In this document: positions 52,690 through 61,381 of the stretch, piece after piece | Layout of the letters: each line of letters begins with the position of its first letter | Numbering within the stretch: the stretch's first letter is position 1 | Assembly (NCBI RefSeq): GCF_900115845.1 | Contig: NZ_FOXX01000004.1 | Coordinates: 62,001-126,000, forward strand | Length of the DNA: 64,000 bases | From: Priestia endophytica DSM 13796 | GTDB taxonomy: Bacteria; Bacillota; Bacilli; Bacillales; Bacillaceae_H | Direction of reading: 5' to 3' | Translations under genes and position numbers: made by a program | Notes under the pieces: generated by a model | Databases searched by the model: none | Seen by the model: the letters and a program-made list of their open reading frames with translations, nothing else | Told to the model about the DNA's origin: nothing

Positions 52690-53333
52690 TATGATGGAGT
52701 TTGTTCGCAAAATGCGCGCGCCATCGCCTCGTATCCTTTGTCATTTGGATGAACGCCGTCTCGAGATAGCCATTCTTTTTCTTTTCCTTTAAAAAGAGAA
52801 TACAAGTCGATAATATGAAGGTGTGGATAACGATTTAGCTTTTTAATGGAAGCATTCACTTTTCGAATCCAAGCGTCCCCCTCTTGGCTCTCTGGGAATG
52901 GATTATAAAGAGTAGCAACTAGAATAAAGTAAGGAGTACTGCTTTTTTTCTTGAGGGTTAAAAGAGATTGGATAAACCCATTAAAATCGCGCTGAGCTTC
53001 TTTTAATTGATCTTGAAGCGAAGATAAACTTTTTCCTTTCATTACGTCTTCATAAGCATCAATCAAATTGTTTCCACCTGCTGTAATGGTGATGACTTCC
53101 GCTTCCACTAGGCTTTGGAGGGAACGGGGATGAGAAGAGAGTGTAGCAATTTCTTCGACAGTCAATCCGCTTCTTGCGATGGTATAAAGATCTACTCGTT
53201 CTTCCCACACACACTCTATTTTCCTTCGGTAACGCTGAGGGAATGTTGGGGAAAACAAGGAAGCTCCAACACCTGCTGTTAAAGAATCGCCTAGGGCCAC
53301 ATATGAAATCTTTTCGTTCTTAAAGGGAAACAT
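52677..53333 (-). CDS. SGNH/GDSL-family esterase
   Basis: 218 aa from the ATG at 53333 (GGAAGG 5 bases upstream). Blocks: YVALGDSLTAGVG (Ser nucleophile), TITAGGNNLIDAY (oxyanion Gly and Asn) and SRDGVHPNDKGYEAMA (Asp-x-x-His). No signal peptide is visible from this start. Similar to lysophospholipase/acylhydrolase YpmR-like proteins of Bacillus. Substrate unknown. Confidence 0.85.
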   Translation of the reverse strand: MFPFKNEKISYVALGDSLTAGVGASLFSPTFPQRYRRKIECVWEERVDLYTIARSGLTVEEIATLSSHPRSLQSLVEAEVITITAGGNNLIDAYEDVMKGKSLSSLQDQLKEAQRDFNGFIQSLLTLKKKSSTPYFILVATLYNPFPESQEGDAWIRKVNASIKKLNRYPHLHIIDLYSLFKGKEKEWLSRDGVHPNDKGYEAMARAFCEQTPSYQSR

Positions 53334-53562
53334 ATTTTCCTTCCTTTCCTCTTTCATACACTATTTTATTATTGATGTATTCTTCTCGGAAGAAAACGGC
53401 TTGTGCGTTACAGGAAAATGGGCTAGAAAACGAGACTCTATAACAAGTCTGAAAATTCAATCATACCTCTCTCTGTTGCATTCAGGTGAACAAGGATGCG
53501 AGAGACGAAAGATAACTGCAAAACTATAAATCTCCTAATTTTTGAGAAATAATCTTCCTTTC

Positions 53563-53591
53563 TTGCCTTTTTTTGCACGATCTAGTATTCT
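53563..53591 (+). promoter_or_regulatory. Promoter of the tyrosine recombinase gene
   Basis: TTGCCT, 17 bases, TATTCT; its start point falls in the 12-bp palindrome. Confidence 0.5.
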
Positions 53592-53620
53592 ATTGCGTGT
53601 AAGATATATTACACGCAATA
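53591..53620. repeat. dif-shaped palindrome ahead of a tyrosine recombinase gene
   Basis: TATTGCGTGTAA GATATA TTACACGCAATA: two perfect 12-bp arms and a 6-base centre, 31 bases before the recombinase start. Arm length and spacing equal those of Xer core sites. It could be the recombination site of this enzyme or an operator over its promoter. Confidence 0.65.
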
Positions 53621-53651
53621 ATATGAGAGAAAATGTAAGGAGTTTTGAAGA

Positions 53652-54614
53652 ATGAAAGAGACGAACATCGACACCCTTTATGAAGAAGAATTAGATGTAT
53701 TTGATTTATATATGGAAGACTTAGGGTACTCTTTTTCAACCCTTCGTCACTATGGACATGACGTTCGCCTTTATTTACACTATATAGTGGACAAACACGA
53801 GGGCAAGAAAGAAATGGAGGATACGTCCAAGCGAGATGTGAGCGGGTTTTTACGCATGCTGAGAAAACGCAGTAACACGTCGCTTCGTCAAGACCATTCC
53901 TCCGCAAGCCGAAACCGAAGATTGATGGCGCTTCGTCTTTTTTATAAAGCCATGATCAAACACGATCTAACAGATGAAAATCCGGCCTTAGAAATTGAAA
54001 CCGCTAAATCGAAAAAAACGCACATTCCGTCTTATTTAAATGAAGAAGAATTACATGCGTTTTTTGAGAGCGTGCCACATGATGCGTTTTACCGCCGGAA
54101 TATGTTGATTTTAAAACTAATGGCCTTTGCAGGGCTTCGGGTCATTGAAGTGCATCATTTAAACGTTACAGATATTGATCGTTCTCGCCCTGGAATTACG
54201 GTGTTTGGAAAGGGAAGTAAATCACGCTATATTCCGCTTCCGTCCTTTTTATACGACGAGCTAAGAATATACGAAAAAGAGCGAGGAACCCCACACGCGG
54301 AGCATGAGGAAGCTTTCTTTTTAACGCGGCACGGCAAACGCATTTCACGCCGAATGATTCAGCATGTGACAACGAAAACGCTTGAAAATTTAAAAGAAAA
54401 AAAGGGATTTGAATATCTCGCAACTAAATCTCTTTCAAGTCATAAACTTCGCCATTCGTTTGGGACGTATCTAGTCAAAAACGGAGCAGATTTGCGCACA
54501 GTACAAGAACTGCTTGGACACGAAAACATTAGTACAACCCAAGTGTATACTCACATTTCAAATGAACAGAAGGAAAAAGCTATGGAATTGTTTCATAACA
54601 AGAACTGGCAATAA
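53652..54614 (+). CDS. XerC/XerD-like tyrosine recombinase
   Basis: 320 aa. N-terminal SAM-like core-binding domain (about 10-115) and catalytic domain with Arg163 (FAGLRVIEV), His264-x-x-Arg267 (SHKLRHSFGTYL), His290 (LLGHENISTTQ) and the nucleophile Tyr299 (VYTHIS). Size and motifs are Xer-like rather than phage-integrase-like. It is preceded by a dif-shaped palindrome. The genome should have CodV and RipX elsewhere, so this may be a third Xer. It lies about 8.8 kb from the dif site. Confidence 0.85.
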   Translation: MKETNIDTLYEEELDVFDLYMEDLGYSFSTLRHYGHDVRLYLHYIVDKHEGKKEMEDTSKRDVSGFLRMLRKRSNTSLRQDHSSASRNRRLMALRLFYKAMIKHDLTDENPALEIETAKSKKTHIPSYLNEEELHAFFESVPHDAFYRRNMLILKLMAFAGLRVIEVHHLNVTDIDRSRPGITVFGKGSKSRYIPLPSFLYDELRIYEKERGTPHAEHEEAFFLTRHGKRISRRMIQHVTTKTLENLKEKKGFEYLATKSLSSHKLRHSFGTYLVKNGADLRTVQELLGHENISTTQVYTHISNEQKEKAMELFHNKNWQ

Positions 54615-54631
54615 CGAAAGGAAGACAATTA

Positions 54632-55507
54632 ATGTTACATGAATTTACGGTACATATCCCTTATAAAAAAGCAGAAGAAATGGTCGAGAACTTAAACCTA
54701 GTTGGTCTTTATAATACGTACTACGAGGCGCCCATTGAAGTGGAAACAACATCAAACGGGTATGATTATGAAGAAAAAGAAGACGAAACTATCCCTTTTC
54801 ATGTCTACATCGGGGAGGAGGAAATCGATGTCAAAGCAGTCTTACACGAGCAGTTCTCTTTTCCGAAAGAGGATATTCACTACCGCTTTCTAACAGAAGA
54901 GGATTTACTTGGACAAGCGCCGTCTTTTGAAGATATTGATCTTGAAAACGGATGGGTGATTGCGTTTCCAGACTTCTCTTCTTATGAAGGCAAACGCCGT
55001 CTTTTATTAGATCCTCAAGGTGGGTTTGGAACAGGTCTTCACGGCACAACCCAAGATTGCGTTCGGTTTATCGTTTCCCAAGATCTGAAGGGACAGAGCG
55101 TATTAGATCTTGGGACAGGATCTGGAATTTTAAGCATCGCCGCTTCCCTTGTTGGAGCTCAAACGGTAGAAGCAGTCGATATTGAACCCGTTGAACGTGA
55201 AGTGCTCTATAATGCAGCGCTAAATGAAGTATCTAATATTACCGTTCATCAGCTGGATGTCATGCATACAGAGGGAGTGATCACAGCTCAATATGATTGG
55301 ATCTTTGTCAATATCGGTGGAGATGAAGCTGTTACGATTATAAACGCGCAGCAGCTTCTTTCTAAAACATCCCATATTCTAATCTCTGGTATGGTAGACT
55401 GGAACACCCTTGTCGTTGAAGAGCTTTTACAGGACCATGGATTTCAACCGATTCATCGTGTTCAAACAGAAGAATGGGTCACAATGGCCTTTCAAAAGAT
55501 GAAATAA
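54632..55507 (+). CDS. PrmA-like (ribosomal protein L11 methyltransferase-type) protein
   Basis: 291 aa, 17 bases after the recombinase gene. N-terminal substrate domain (about 1-115), then the methyltransferase domain with LLDPQGGFGTGLHGTTQDCVRFI (PrmA-type GTGxHxTT) and VLDLGTGSGILSIAASLVGA, later FVNIGGDEAVTII. True PrmA has NPPY-like motif IVANI; here FVNIGG. Probably a paralogue rather than the main prmA, which sits with dnaJ. Confidence 0.8.
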   Translation: MLHEFTVHIPYKKAEEMVENLNLVGLYNTYYEAPIEVETTSNGYDYEEKEDETIPFHVYIGEEEIDVKAVLHEQFSFPKEDIHYRFLTEEDLLGQAPSFEDIDLENGWVIAFPDFSSYEGKRRLLLDPQGGFGTGLHGTTQDCVRFIVSQDLKGQSVLDLGTGSGILSIAASLVGAQTVEAVDIEPVEREVLYNAALNEVSNITVHQLDVMHTEGVITAQYDWIFVNIGGDEAVTIINAQQLLSKTSHILISGMVDWNTLVVEELLQDHGFQPIHRVQTEEWVTMAFQKMK

Positions 55508-55576
55508 TCAACATACATCCTTCACCATACGAATAAAGTAAAAGAGGTGTACAAGTTCTATTGAAGGAGGAACCGT

Positions 55577-56206
55577 GTGGTGAGTTTATGGATTAGTTCA
55601 TTTCTGTTAGGATTGTCTCTTGCCGCTCCTGTGGGACCCATTACAGCCGCACAGCTTGATAAAGGGATGAGGTACGGATTTATGCATGCGTGGATGTTTG
55701 GACTTGGCTCCTTTATAGCCGATGTTCTGTATATGATGCTCATCTTTTTTGGAGTTGTGCACTTTTTAGAAGCTCCACTCGTCAAAACGTTCCTATGGTG
55801 TTTCGGCTTTTTTGTGCTTCTTTATACAGGGATTGAAATTTTGTGGAACGCGCGCTCAACCGATCTTTCAACGCGTTCCCGTCAAGATAAAACACTATGG
55901 AGTTCCTCGTTTTCAGGCTTTTTAATGTCGCTGTCTAATCCGTTAACCGTTCTGTTTTGGATTGGGATTTACGGCTCGGTTTTGGCTCAAACTGCTGATC
56001 AATACGGGACAAGTCAAATGTTACTAAGTAGCCTTGCGATGTTTGCGGGGATTATGCTATGGGATGTGGGGATGGCCTTTATGGGAAGTAGCGCTCGTCG
56101 CTTTTTAACACCTGGTTTATTCTTTATGATTTCGTGCTGCTCTGCGCTTTTTATGATCGGATTTGCGTGTTACTTCGGAATAAAGGCCTTCCACAGCTTG
56201 TTTTAA
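55577..56206 (+). CDS. LysE-family exporter
   Basis: 209 aa; GTG start 6 bases after AAGGAGG. Family motifs near the start (LAAPVGPITAAQLDKGMRYGF) and at LSNPLTVLFWIGIYGS. Six helices. Probably exports an amino acid. Lies between the PrmA-like and YqcI/YcgG-like genes in the same direction. Confidence 0.85.
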   Translation: MVSLWISSFLLGLSLAAPVGPITAAQLDKGMRYGFMHAWMFGLGSFIADVLYMMLIFFGVVHFLEAPLVKTFLWCFGFFVLLYTGIEILWNARSTDLSTRSRQDKTLWSSSFSGFLMSLSNPLTVLFWIGIYGSVLAQTADQYGTSQMLLSSLAMFAGIMLWDVGMAFMGSSARRFLTPGLFFMISCCSALFMIGFACYFGIKAFHSLF

Positions 56207-56269
56207 ACAGTGGACTGTCACCCATTTCTTCCTCTTTTAATACGTTGTAGCAGAGGAGGAATGGAAAGG

Positions 56270-57025
56270 ATGACAACACTATATACAAAAGAGACGTTAG
56301 AAGAAAATCCAACGCTATTACAGGCCTGGGAGCGGGAAGTGTTTACTCGTTTTAGCGAGAAGCTATCGAGTAAACAAGCACTGTTTCCGTGTATCCCTGC
56401 AACACAAGGGTTTGCTCTGAATCAGCTCCGTTATGGATTTTTACGTGATATCAGGACGGATGAATCGGCTCAAGACTTGAAAGAGCTTCTTACTCGTTAT
56501 ACGAAGATTTCTCGTTCAACAGGTAAATATGCATCCCTCATCGTTTTTGCAGAGACGCCGGAGGATGCTGTAAAGACTTATAAAGTCGAAGATTACTATA
56601 CCTTGTTTTGGAAGACGTTAAATACGCTTGCCCAAGAAGACGAAAAAGAGTGGCCAATGCACATTCCAAAAGATGCAAACGATCCATCATGGGAATTTTG
56701 TTTTCACGGTGAGCGATATTTTATGTATTGTGCAACTCCAGCCCACAAAAGACGTCAAAGCCGTTCGTTTCCGTGTGTGATGTTGGCTATTACGCCGCGC
56801 TGGGTATTAGAGACGTTTAATGCAACAAAACAAAAAAGTCAACGTGTACAAGAATCCATCAGAAAGCGCCTTGTTGCCTATGATAGCATTGAGCCTCATC
56901 AAGACTTGAACGTGTACGGCACAGAAAATAACTATGAGTGGAAGCAGTATTTCCTACCCGATGATGAAACTTCTCATGCGAAATGTCCGTTCGAACATCT
57001 CTGGAAAGAAAAACACTCCAAATAG
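56270..57025 (+). CDS. YqcI/YcgG family protein
   Basis: 251 aa from the ATG at 56270; ATG at 56261 would be too close to AGGAGG. Family patterns: FPCIPATQGFALNQLRYGFL, FCFHGERYFMYCATPAHKRRQSRSF and KCPFEHLW at the C-terminus. Cys and His residues in these could bind iron or haem, which is inference. Cytosolic, function unknown. Confidence 0.8.
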   Translation: MTTLYTKETLEENPTLLQAWEREVFTRFSEKLSSKQALFPCIPATQGFALNQLRYGFLRDIRTDESAQDLKELLTRYTKISRSTGKYASLIVFAETPEDAVKTYKVEDYYTLFWKTLNTLAQEDEKEWPMHIPKDANDPSWEFCFHGERYFMYCATPAHKRRQSRSFPCVMLAITPRWVLETFNATKQKSQRVQESIRKRLVAYDSIEPHQDLNVYGTENNYEWKQYFLPDDETSHAKCPFEHLWKEKHSK

Positions 57026-57026
57026 C

Positions 57027-57078
57027 ATGAAAAAGAGCCGAAAAAGGAGAGAAAATCTCTCTTTTTTCGGCTCTTTTT
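57027..57078. terminator. Bidirectional terminator
   Basis: AAAAAGAGCCGAAAAA and TTTTTTCGGCTCTTTTT arms with an inner GAGAGAAAATCTCTC hairpin. Confidence 0.9.
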
Positions 57079-57086
57079 AACTTGTT

Positions 57087-57404
57087 TTACTCAATATGCG
57101 CCTCATCTGCTCTGAGGACAGACGGAAGGAGACCAGGAAAAAGGGCTTCTAAATCTTCTGTTCGAAGAGAATAGAAATGCTGTGTTCCTTCAATTCGTAC
57201 TTTAATCACACCCGCTTCCCTCAGCACTTTAAAATGGTGGGAAAGCGTGGATTTTGCTATGTTTAAATGTAAATAAGGGCTGCAATATTGCTCCGTTGTT
57301 TCCGAAAGTCCTTTTACAATCTTTAGACGAAGTGGATCACTCAGCGCATGTAAAACAGACGGTAATTTAATATCTTTTCTTGATGGTTGATATGGTGTTC
57401 TCAT
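57087..57404 (-). CDS. ArsR-family winged-helix regulator
   Basis: 105 aa. Winged helix: LPSVLHALSDPLRLKIVKGL, NIAKSTLSHHFKVLREAGVIKVRIEGTQHFYSLR. No metal-binding Cys pair is seen in the usual alpha3 position, so it probably senses a small molecule or redox state. Divergent from a monooxygenase/nitroreductase pair; two similar palindromes lie between them. Confidence 0.85.
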   Translation of the reverse strand: MRTPYQPSRKDIKLPSVLHALSDPLRLKIVKGLSETTEQYCSPYLHLNIAKSTLSHHFKVLREAGVIKVRIEGTQHFYSLRTEDLEALFPGLLPSVLRADEAHIE

Positions 57405-57511
57405 GATTTTACTGTATCATACTTACTGAGCTAGAGCTACTTCTTCCTCATCTCAACATTTTCCAAACCAAAATGATTGCAGTCTTAATTCCTTTATGAT
57501 AAAGTTTCATT

Positions 57512-57529
57512 GTTCGATATTTATAGAAC
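57512..57529. promoter_or_regulatory. Operator copy 1 of the ArsR-type regulator
   Basis: GTTCGATATTTATAGAAC, palindromic except for one arm position; same ends (GTTCGAT and GAAC) as copy 2. Confidence 0.55.
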
Positions 57530-57596
57530 AAACAAGTGAAAAACGTGTAATCTCATCTCTCTTTGGGAAAAAGAAGAGGGAAAGAATGGCTTTAAA

Positions 57597-57614
57597 GTTC
57601 GATTAATTTCGAAC
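57597..57614. promoter_or_regulatory. Operator copy 2 of the ArsR-type regulator
   Basis: GTTCGATTAATTTCGAAC, perfect ends GTTCGA/TCGAAC, just before the ribosome-binding site of the monooxygenase gene. Confidence 0.6.
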
Positions 57615-57637
57615 AAACTAAAGGAGGAATATCCCAT

Positions 57638-57925
57638 ATGATCGGAATCGAAGCAAAAATGGTAGTAAGAGAAGATAAGCGCGAAGAGTTTTTACAAGAA
57701 GCAAAAGCGTTAATTGAAGGAACGCGCAATGAAGAAGGAAACATCAGCTATACGCTATTTGAAAGCACAGAAAACAAAAATGAATTTTTAATGTTAGAAG
57801 AATGGAAAGACGAAGAAGCTGTAGCTTCTCATAATGGAGCTCCTCATTTTGTAGCATTTGTAGGCAAAGCAAAAGAACTTCTTGCAGGTCCTTTACAAGC
57901 TAAAAAATTTGAAAAGAACGCCTAA
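57638..57925 (+). CDS. Antibiotic biosynthesis monooxygenase (ABM)-family protein
   Basis: 95 aa, start after AAAGGAGG. Ferredoxin-like ABM fold: MIGIEAKMVVREDKREEFLQEAKALIEGTR, GNISYTLFESTENKNEFLMLEEWKDEEAVASHN, and HF at position about 70. Similar to YgiN/YcnE-type quinol monooxygenases. Operon with the nitroreductase 28 bases on; together they look like a defence against quinones or nitro-aromatics. Confidence 0.85.
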   Translation: MIGIEAKMVVREDKREEFLQEAKALIEGTRNEEGNISYTLFESTENKNEFLMLEEWKDEEAVASHNGAPHFVAFVGKAKELLAGPLQAKKFEKNA

Positions 57926-57953
57926 TGTGTTAGAAGAAAGGGAGATGATCATC

Positions 57954-58694
57954 ATGAATTCAGTACTTGAAACATTAAACGATCATCGTTCTATTCGTCA
58001 GTATACGAATGAACCGGTATCAGAAGAGCAGCTAACAGCTATCATTGATGCTGTACAAGCTGCACCATCTTCGATTAATGGTCAACAAGTTACAGTCATT
58101 ACGGTACAAAATCCTGAAACAAAGAAAAAAGTAGCGGACCTTACAGGAGGTCAAGTGTGGATTGAGCAAGCCCCTGTATTCCTTTTATTCTGCGCAGATT
58201 TTAACCGTGCGAAAATTGCAACAGAGCTAACGGGCACAGAGCTGAAAGTGACAGATGGAGCAGAGTCGGTTCTTGTTGGCGCGACGGATGTGGGGATTGC
58301 TGTTGGAACGGCAACAGCAGCGGCGGAGTCTATGGGGCTTGGTACAGTGCCAATTGGTGCAGTTCGAGGCCGTATGGATGAGATGATTGAGCTGTTTGAT
58401 ATTCCAGAATACGTATTTCCTGTATGTGGTCTTGTTGTCGGTCACCCAGCAGATCGTTCAGCGAAAAAACCACGCTTCCCACAAGAAGCAGTGCGTCATG
58501 CTGAAAAATACAACAACAATCTTAAAGGGTTCGTTCAACAATACGATGAACAAATCTCAGCTTACATGATAAATCGTACAAATGGAAAAGAAACGCGTAC
58601 ATGGTCAGAAACCATTTCTTCTCTTTATACACGCGTTTACTATCCACATATTAAAGAAATGCTGAACAAACAAGGCTTCAGCTTGAAAGAATAG
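57954..58694 (+). CDS. NfsA/NfrA-family FMN nitroreductase
   Basis: 246 aa from the ATG at 57954, 9 bases after AAAGGGAG. FMN motifs at the N-terminus (HRSIRQYTNEPVSEEQL, AAPSSINGQQ), GIAVGTATAAAESMGLGTVPIGAVRG in the middle and CGLVVGHPADRSAKKPRFP towards the end. NADPH-dependent two-electron reductase of nitro compounds, quinones and flavins. Co-expressed with the ABM protein under the ArsR-type regulator. Confidence 0.9.
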   Translation: MNSVLETLNDHRSIRQYTNEPVSEEQLTAIIDAVQAAPSSINGQQVTVITVQNPETKKKVADLTGGQVWIEQAPVFLLFCADFNRAKIATELTGTELKVTDGAESVLVGATDVGIAVGTATAAAESMGLGTVPIGAVRGRMDEMIELFDIPEYVFPVCGLVVGHPADRSAKKPRFPQEAVRHAEKYNNNLKGFVQQYDEQISAYMINRTNGKETRTWSETISSLYTRVYYPHIKEMLNKQGFSLKE

Positions 58695-58701
58695 TTTCAA
58701 A

Positions 58702-58738
58702 AAAACGAGGGGACCTCATCGGTCTCCTCGTTTTTTTA
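58702..58738. terminator. Bidirectional terminator
   Basis: AAAAACGAGGGGACC / GGTCTCCTCGTTTTT stem between convergent genes. Confidence 0.9.
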
Positions 58739-58942
58739 TGATTTGTCCCACCTTATAAGCTTAATGATAATAAAAACCGCTTGCAAAATGGCTAAAAACA
58801 CCGCGAGACAAAGAACGCCAATCAGCCCAATGATGACGTTTGTACTTAACAAGTTTGGAAAAAATATGTTCATGAAAAAGACTACAGTGCTTGCTGAAAT
58901 TAACGCAAAGGTAATATAAGCAGAAATCCATTTCTCCCACAT
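58736..58942 (-). CDS. Two-helix membrane protein (68 aa)
   Basis: Start MWEKWISAYITFALIS after AGGAGCG. Helices at about 8-28 and 36-62, the second with VFLAILQAVFIIIKLIRWDKS at the C-terminus. No family recognised. Confidence 0.6.
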   Translation of the reverse strand: MWEKWISAYITFALISASTVVFFMNIFFPNLLSTNVIIGLIGVLCLAVFLAILQAVFIIIKLIRWDKS

Positions 58943-59068
58943 AAACTCGCTCCTTTTTCTTCCTTTATTGTTGATATGTCCTCACCGCCTCGTTTTTATG
59001 CATGCTAGGTTTTCCTTTTCAAAAGACAGGGAATAATCCTTTATACGGAATAAAAAAGGAGAGATAGA

Positions 59069-60367
59069 ATGAAAAAAATAGATGCAGTGATTATCGGTGG
59101 AGGACCCTATGGATTAGGTCTTGGCGTTCTTGCTGAAGAAATAGAGAATTTCGAGGTCCTTGTATTTGAGCGGGAAGATTCCCTTGAGTGGCATCCAGGG
59201 ATGTTACTTGATGGTACAACGCTACAAGATGCTTTTTTAGCTGATTTAGTCACGCTATTAAACCCAAAAAGTCCGTATACATACTTAAACTATCTTCATG
59301 AACACGATCGTCTTCATGCCTTTTTCTTTTTTGAAGACTTTGAAGTGCCTCGCAAAGAGTTTAGTTCCTATTTGAAGTGGGCCGGAAGTCAACTCCCAAC
59401 GCTTCGTCTGCGTCGTGAAGTCACAGACGTGTTAGAAACGGGAGATGGATACATGGTGAAGGTGCAAAATTATGAGAGCGGAGAGGAAGAAACATATGAA
59501 ACACGTCACGTTGTGCTTGGGACAGGTCATGAACCAAATGTTCCAGAATTTGTGTACTCTCTCCCTTCACGTGATGTATTTCACACAAGCCGCTATCTGT
59601 ACCGAAAAGATGAGATTAAAGAAGGGGACACCGTCACAATTATCGGCTCTGGTCAAAGCGCTGCTGAAATTTATTACGATCTTCTGCAGCGGAAGCGAGA
59701 CGAATCGTTCACCTTAAATTGGTATACACGCTCTGGTGGTTTTTTTCAAATGGAATCTGCTAAAATGGCTCAGCAGCTATTTTCACCAGACTATATCCGC
59801 TATTTTCGAACGCTTCCTGTCGACAAGCGAAAAGGCACGGTAGATGACTTATCAAAGCTACGACACGGGGTGAAAGGATCTTTGCTAGAATCCATTTACA
59901 AAGAGCTTTATCATCAATCGATTGACGGAGAACCTCTTACGACAACGATTATGCAAACAACTTCTCTTGAAGATATCGAAGAAAAAGAAGAAGGCTACAC
60001 GCTTACGCTTCATCATACAGAGAAAGACGAATTATTCCAAATTCACTCTGATAAAGTGATTTTGGCTACAGGCTACAAACCACGTATTCCTGACTGGTTA
60101 GAACGATTTGAAAATAAAATCGTATGGGAAGATGAACACGTATTTAAAGTAGATGATCATTACCGAATTGTAAGAGAAGAAGAAAGCAAGGGACATCTTT
60201 ACACGCTTACAAACTTAGAATACTCGCACGGCTCTGGAGCAACGAATTTAAGCTTATCTCCATACCGAAATGCGACCATTTTACACAACATGACCGGAGA
60301 GGAACATTTTCGTATTCCGAAAAACTCGGTATTTCAAACTTTTTTCCCAAAGGAAGAGGGGCTATAA
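59069..60367 (+). CDS. Lysine/ornithine N-monooxygenase-type flavoprotein (IucD/SidA/PvdA family)
   Basis: 432 aa. FAD site VIIGGGPYGLGLGVLA, then WHPGMLLDGTTLQDAFLADLVTL (typical of the N-hydroxylases), an NADPH site IIGSGQSAAEIYYDL near 190, and VILATGYKPRIPDWL. Hydroxylates the side-chain amine of lysine or ornithine, the first step to hydroxamate siderophores. No siderophore synthetase or transporter gene is in the window, so its pathway is unclear. Confidence 0.85.
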   Translation: MKKIDAVIIGGGPYGLGLGVLAEEIENFEVLVFEREDSLEWHPGMLLDGTTLQDAFLADLVTLLNPKSPYTYLNYLHEHDRLHAFFFFEDFEVPRKEFSSYLKWAGSQLPTLRLRREVTDVLETGDGYMVKVQNYESGEEETYETRHVVLGTGHEPNVPEFVYSLPSRDVFHTSRYLYRKDEIKEGDTVTIIGSGQSAAEIYYDLLQRKRDESFTLNWYTRSGGFFQMESAKMAQQLFSPDYIRYFRTLPVDKRKGTVDDLSKLRHGVKGSLLESIYKELYHQSIDGEPLTTTIMQTTSLEDIEEKEEGYTLTLHHTEKDELFQIHSDKVILATGYKPRIPDWLERFENKIVWEDEHVFKVDDHYRIVREEESKGHLYTLTNLEYSHGSGATNLSLSPYRNATILHNMTGEEHFRIPKNSVFQTFFPKEEGL

Positions 60368-60370
60368 TAT

Positions 60371-60407
60371 AAGAAAGCCACACAGAATAGGCTGTGTGGC
60401 TTTCTTA
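60371..60407. terminator. Bidirectional terminator
   Basis: AAGAAAGCCACACAG, AATAGG loop, CTGTGTGGCTTTCTT. Confidence 0.92.
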
Positions 60408-60420
60408 TTCACCAATAAAT

Positions 60421-60615
60421 TTAGGACTTGTGATGAGAGCGGTGTTCTTTTTCTTGTATTCCTGCTAGTTCGTTTCGAAATGGACGAAACGGGCGTTGTA
60501 CAACATTTGAAGTTAAAAACCACAGAGTTGCCAAAAAACCAATTCCAATAAAAGCTATCCCCGCGAGAATTCCATAGAGCCATAGGGAATGATCGAACAG
60601 GAAAGAAAGAATCAC
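60421..60615 (-). CDS. Single-helix membrane protein (64 aa)
   Basis: GTG at 60615 is chosen because GAAGGAGG lies 9 bases upstream; an in-frame ATG at 60669 would put that site inside the coding sequence. Two close hydrophobic runs (about 1-30), then FLTSNVVQRPFRPFRNELAGI and a His/Lys-rich tail. No family recognised. Confidence 0.5.
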   Translation of the reverse strand: MILSFLFDHSLWLYGILAGIAFIGIGFLATLWFLTSNVVQRPFRPFRNELAGIQEKEHRSHHKS

Positions 60616-60832
60616 TGACCCAACACCTCCTTCACTATTTATTGTAAATGACAAATATTTCAACGACAAGTTAATCTTTTATTACATTTTATTTATTATA
60701 TGAGGAAAATATTTTTTTTATAAAACCCCGTGTTTTTTGGCATTTTGTCTATATTTTCATATATTACAATAGCAAAAAAGAGAAAATAGAGAACGAAAAG
60801 AGAGTAAATAGAGAAACGGGAGGAAAAAACGT

Positions 60833-61381
60833 ATGCTTGTGACAAAAAGACTTCGTTTACGACCGATGTTGCTCGGGGATGCTTCGTCTCTTTTTAACGT
60901 GTGGTCTGATGAAGAAACAACCAAATACATGGACATTGAGCCCTTAACATCACTCCAGCAAGCAGAAGAGATGATTTCGTTTTTTATCGTGTTAACACAG
61001 CGAGGAAAAGGTCATCATTTTACACTTGTTACAGAAGAGAGTAAAGACATTATCGGCACGTGTGGGTTTCATGAATGGAATCATGATCATCATCGAGCGG
61101 AAATTGGCTATGAATTAAGTAGAGACTATTGGGGCCATGGCTATATGAAAGAAGCGCTTCATATTCTGCTTCATACAGGATTTCATCAATATGGCTTAAA
61201 ACGTATTGAAGCGAAAATTGATCCTCATAATCATCGGTCTCGTTACTTACTAGAAAGTCTTGGATTTCAAAAAGAAGGCGTACTTCGTTCCTATGAAGAA
61301 TTGAAAGGACGTCGAGTAGATCTTGAGCTTTATTCACTTCTTAAAGAAGAGTTTACGCTTTCATTGAAAAAAGATTCTTAA
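60833..61381 (+). CDS. GNAT acetyltransferase, RimJ/RimL type
   Basis: 182 aa. Typical start MLVTKRLRLRPMLLGDASSLFNVWSD, acetyl-CoA region GYELSRDYWGHGYMKEALHILL, and IEAKIDPHNHRSRYLLESLGFQKEGVLRSYEE. This family acetylates N-termini of ribosomal proteins or other amines. Its last 29 bases overlap the convergent tatD-like gene. Confidence 0.9.
   Translation: MLVTKRLRLRPMLLGDASSLFNVWSDEETTKYMDIEPLTSLQQAEEMISFFIVLTQRGKGHHFTLVTEESKDIIGTCGFHEWNHDHHRAEIGYELSRDYWGHGYMKEALHILLHTGFHQYGLKRIEAKIDPHNHRSRYLLESLGFQKEGVLRSYEELKGRRVDLELYSLLKEEFTLSLKKDS

Noticed and set aside
53652-54614. Integrase of a prophage or genomic island
   Set aside because: Motifs and size are Xer-like, no phage genes or flanking tRNA/att repeats are seen, and the next gene is an ordinary methyltransferase.
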